The translations under genes and the position numbers were made by a program. This document shows, in pieces, positions 63,393 to 64,000 of a DNA stretch of 64,000 nt. The DNA is taken from positions 788,542-852,541 of the forward strand of contig VYZI01000130.1 of NCBI GenBank assembly GCA_013397695.1, given 5' to 3'. The first letter of the stretch is position 1; each line of letters opens with the position of its first letter. Source of the stretch: Centropus unirufus. Lineage: Eukaryota; Chordata; Aves; Cuculiformes; Centropidae. Under the pieces are notes generated by a model that was given only the letters and a program-made list of their open reading frames with translations, ran no database searches and had not been told where the DNA came from.

Positions 63393-64000
63393 CATTGAGC
63401 TGATCATGTGAAAAATATCATACTTTAATGATGCAGTACAAGTAAATCCCCACAGAAAACATGCCAGAATTGTCAGGCATTGCTTGGAATATCTTTAGTA
63501 TAGAGCAGGACACATAACAAGATTTACCCACTGCCTTGGAGACAGAGAAAGGGTTGTCACGAGGACAGTTCTTAAGAGTTTTTACAAAAATGCATGGCTC
63601 CATCTGTCTTCTCTCTTTTCCTTGGCTACGAGAACAGCTTAGCAATTTCAATAACCCAACAAGGGACCTCGTGCACCAGAAGAAGTGAGGAACAGATTTT
63701 TCAATTTGGCACCATTCTGATTTTTTTCTTAAATGGCAGTTGAAATAATTATCTGCAACTACAGGCAGCTGATGGATTGCGTGTTTAATCTATGGATCTA
63801 GCTTCATGCTCTCCAGTGTGTACTGAGGATAAACAGGGATGTTAAGAGCGAGAGAGTTGTATGAAATAGTTCAAATACAAATCAAAGCTAAAATGGTTTG
63901 TCTTTTCACTGACTACCCAGAAAGGAAACTACTGCAATTGTTTCACAGGCATCATTTGCTATTCTCAGTAATGGCAGAGTATCTAGAAGAATAAGAGGCG

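Larger units (their letters stand above)
62641..64000. other. Non-genic stretch to the window end
   Basis: No gene or transposon recognised. It contains an AT/CA-rich simple stretch and a G-rich motif, listed separately. The open minus frame at 63418-63651 (77 codons) has no motif. Confidence 0.5.

Noticed and set aside
1..64000. CRISPR arrays, operons, phage or bacterial defence genes, endogenous viral genes
   Set aside because: No regularly spaced repeats, no compact gene strings and no viral protein motifs in any frame. Sequence character is vertebrate non-coding DNA.

Overview
The window reads as vertebrate nuclear DNA, most likely from a bird. It is AT-rich and has no compact operon-like gene packing. 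It is littered with CR1 LINE fragments, the dominant retroposon of birds and other sauropsids, including a copy resembling the avian CR1-Y subfamily and one ending in the CR1 octamer tail (ATTCTATG-type). It also carries one mariner (Tc1/mariner) DNA transposon of the Hsmar1/Galluhop type. A run of 90 N marks an assembly gap inside a GAAA microsatellite. The species cannot be named from the sequence alone.

No convincing protein-coding exon, RNA gene, CpG island, CRISPR array or intact mobile-element gene was found. The longest open frames (137 to 145 codons) look like chance frames. Several other frames are remnants of CR1 ORF2. The sequence is therefore best described as a gene desert or the inside of a very long intron.

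Layout: 1-1.8 kb is non-genic with a small 12-bp tandem array. 1.8-3.5 kb is an ancient antisense CR1. 3.5-19.6 kb is mostly unassigned AT-rich DNA with a possible old SINE (11.5 kb) and a weak candidate non-coding exon (12.7-13.1 kb). 19.6-22.3 kb is an ancient antisense CR1 split by a mariner element. 23.4-26.4 kb holds further ancient CR1 pieces and a MITE-like inverted repeat. 26.4-36.1 kb is unassigned. 36.1-39.7 kb holds three CR1 fragments, one antisense and two sense. 39.7-50.2 kb is unassigned apart from a G-quadruplex motif. 50.2-53.1 kb holds two antisense CR1 fragments around the microsatellite and gap. 53.1-64 kb is unassigned except for an old CR1 tail at 62.3 kb and a G-rich motif at 63.4 kb.

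The main story is layered transposon history. Old CR1 copies shared in type with those of turtles and crocodilians are overlaid by a mariner and by younger avian CR1 copies. About ten of twelve CR1 pieces lie antisense to the + strand, a bias that would fit a large intron of a + strand gene, but the numbers are small. I saw no novel biological system; the findings are structural or regulatory hypotheses that alignment could test. All repeat assignments rest on recognising consensus-like wording by eye, not on a search.
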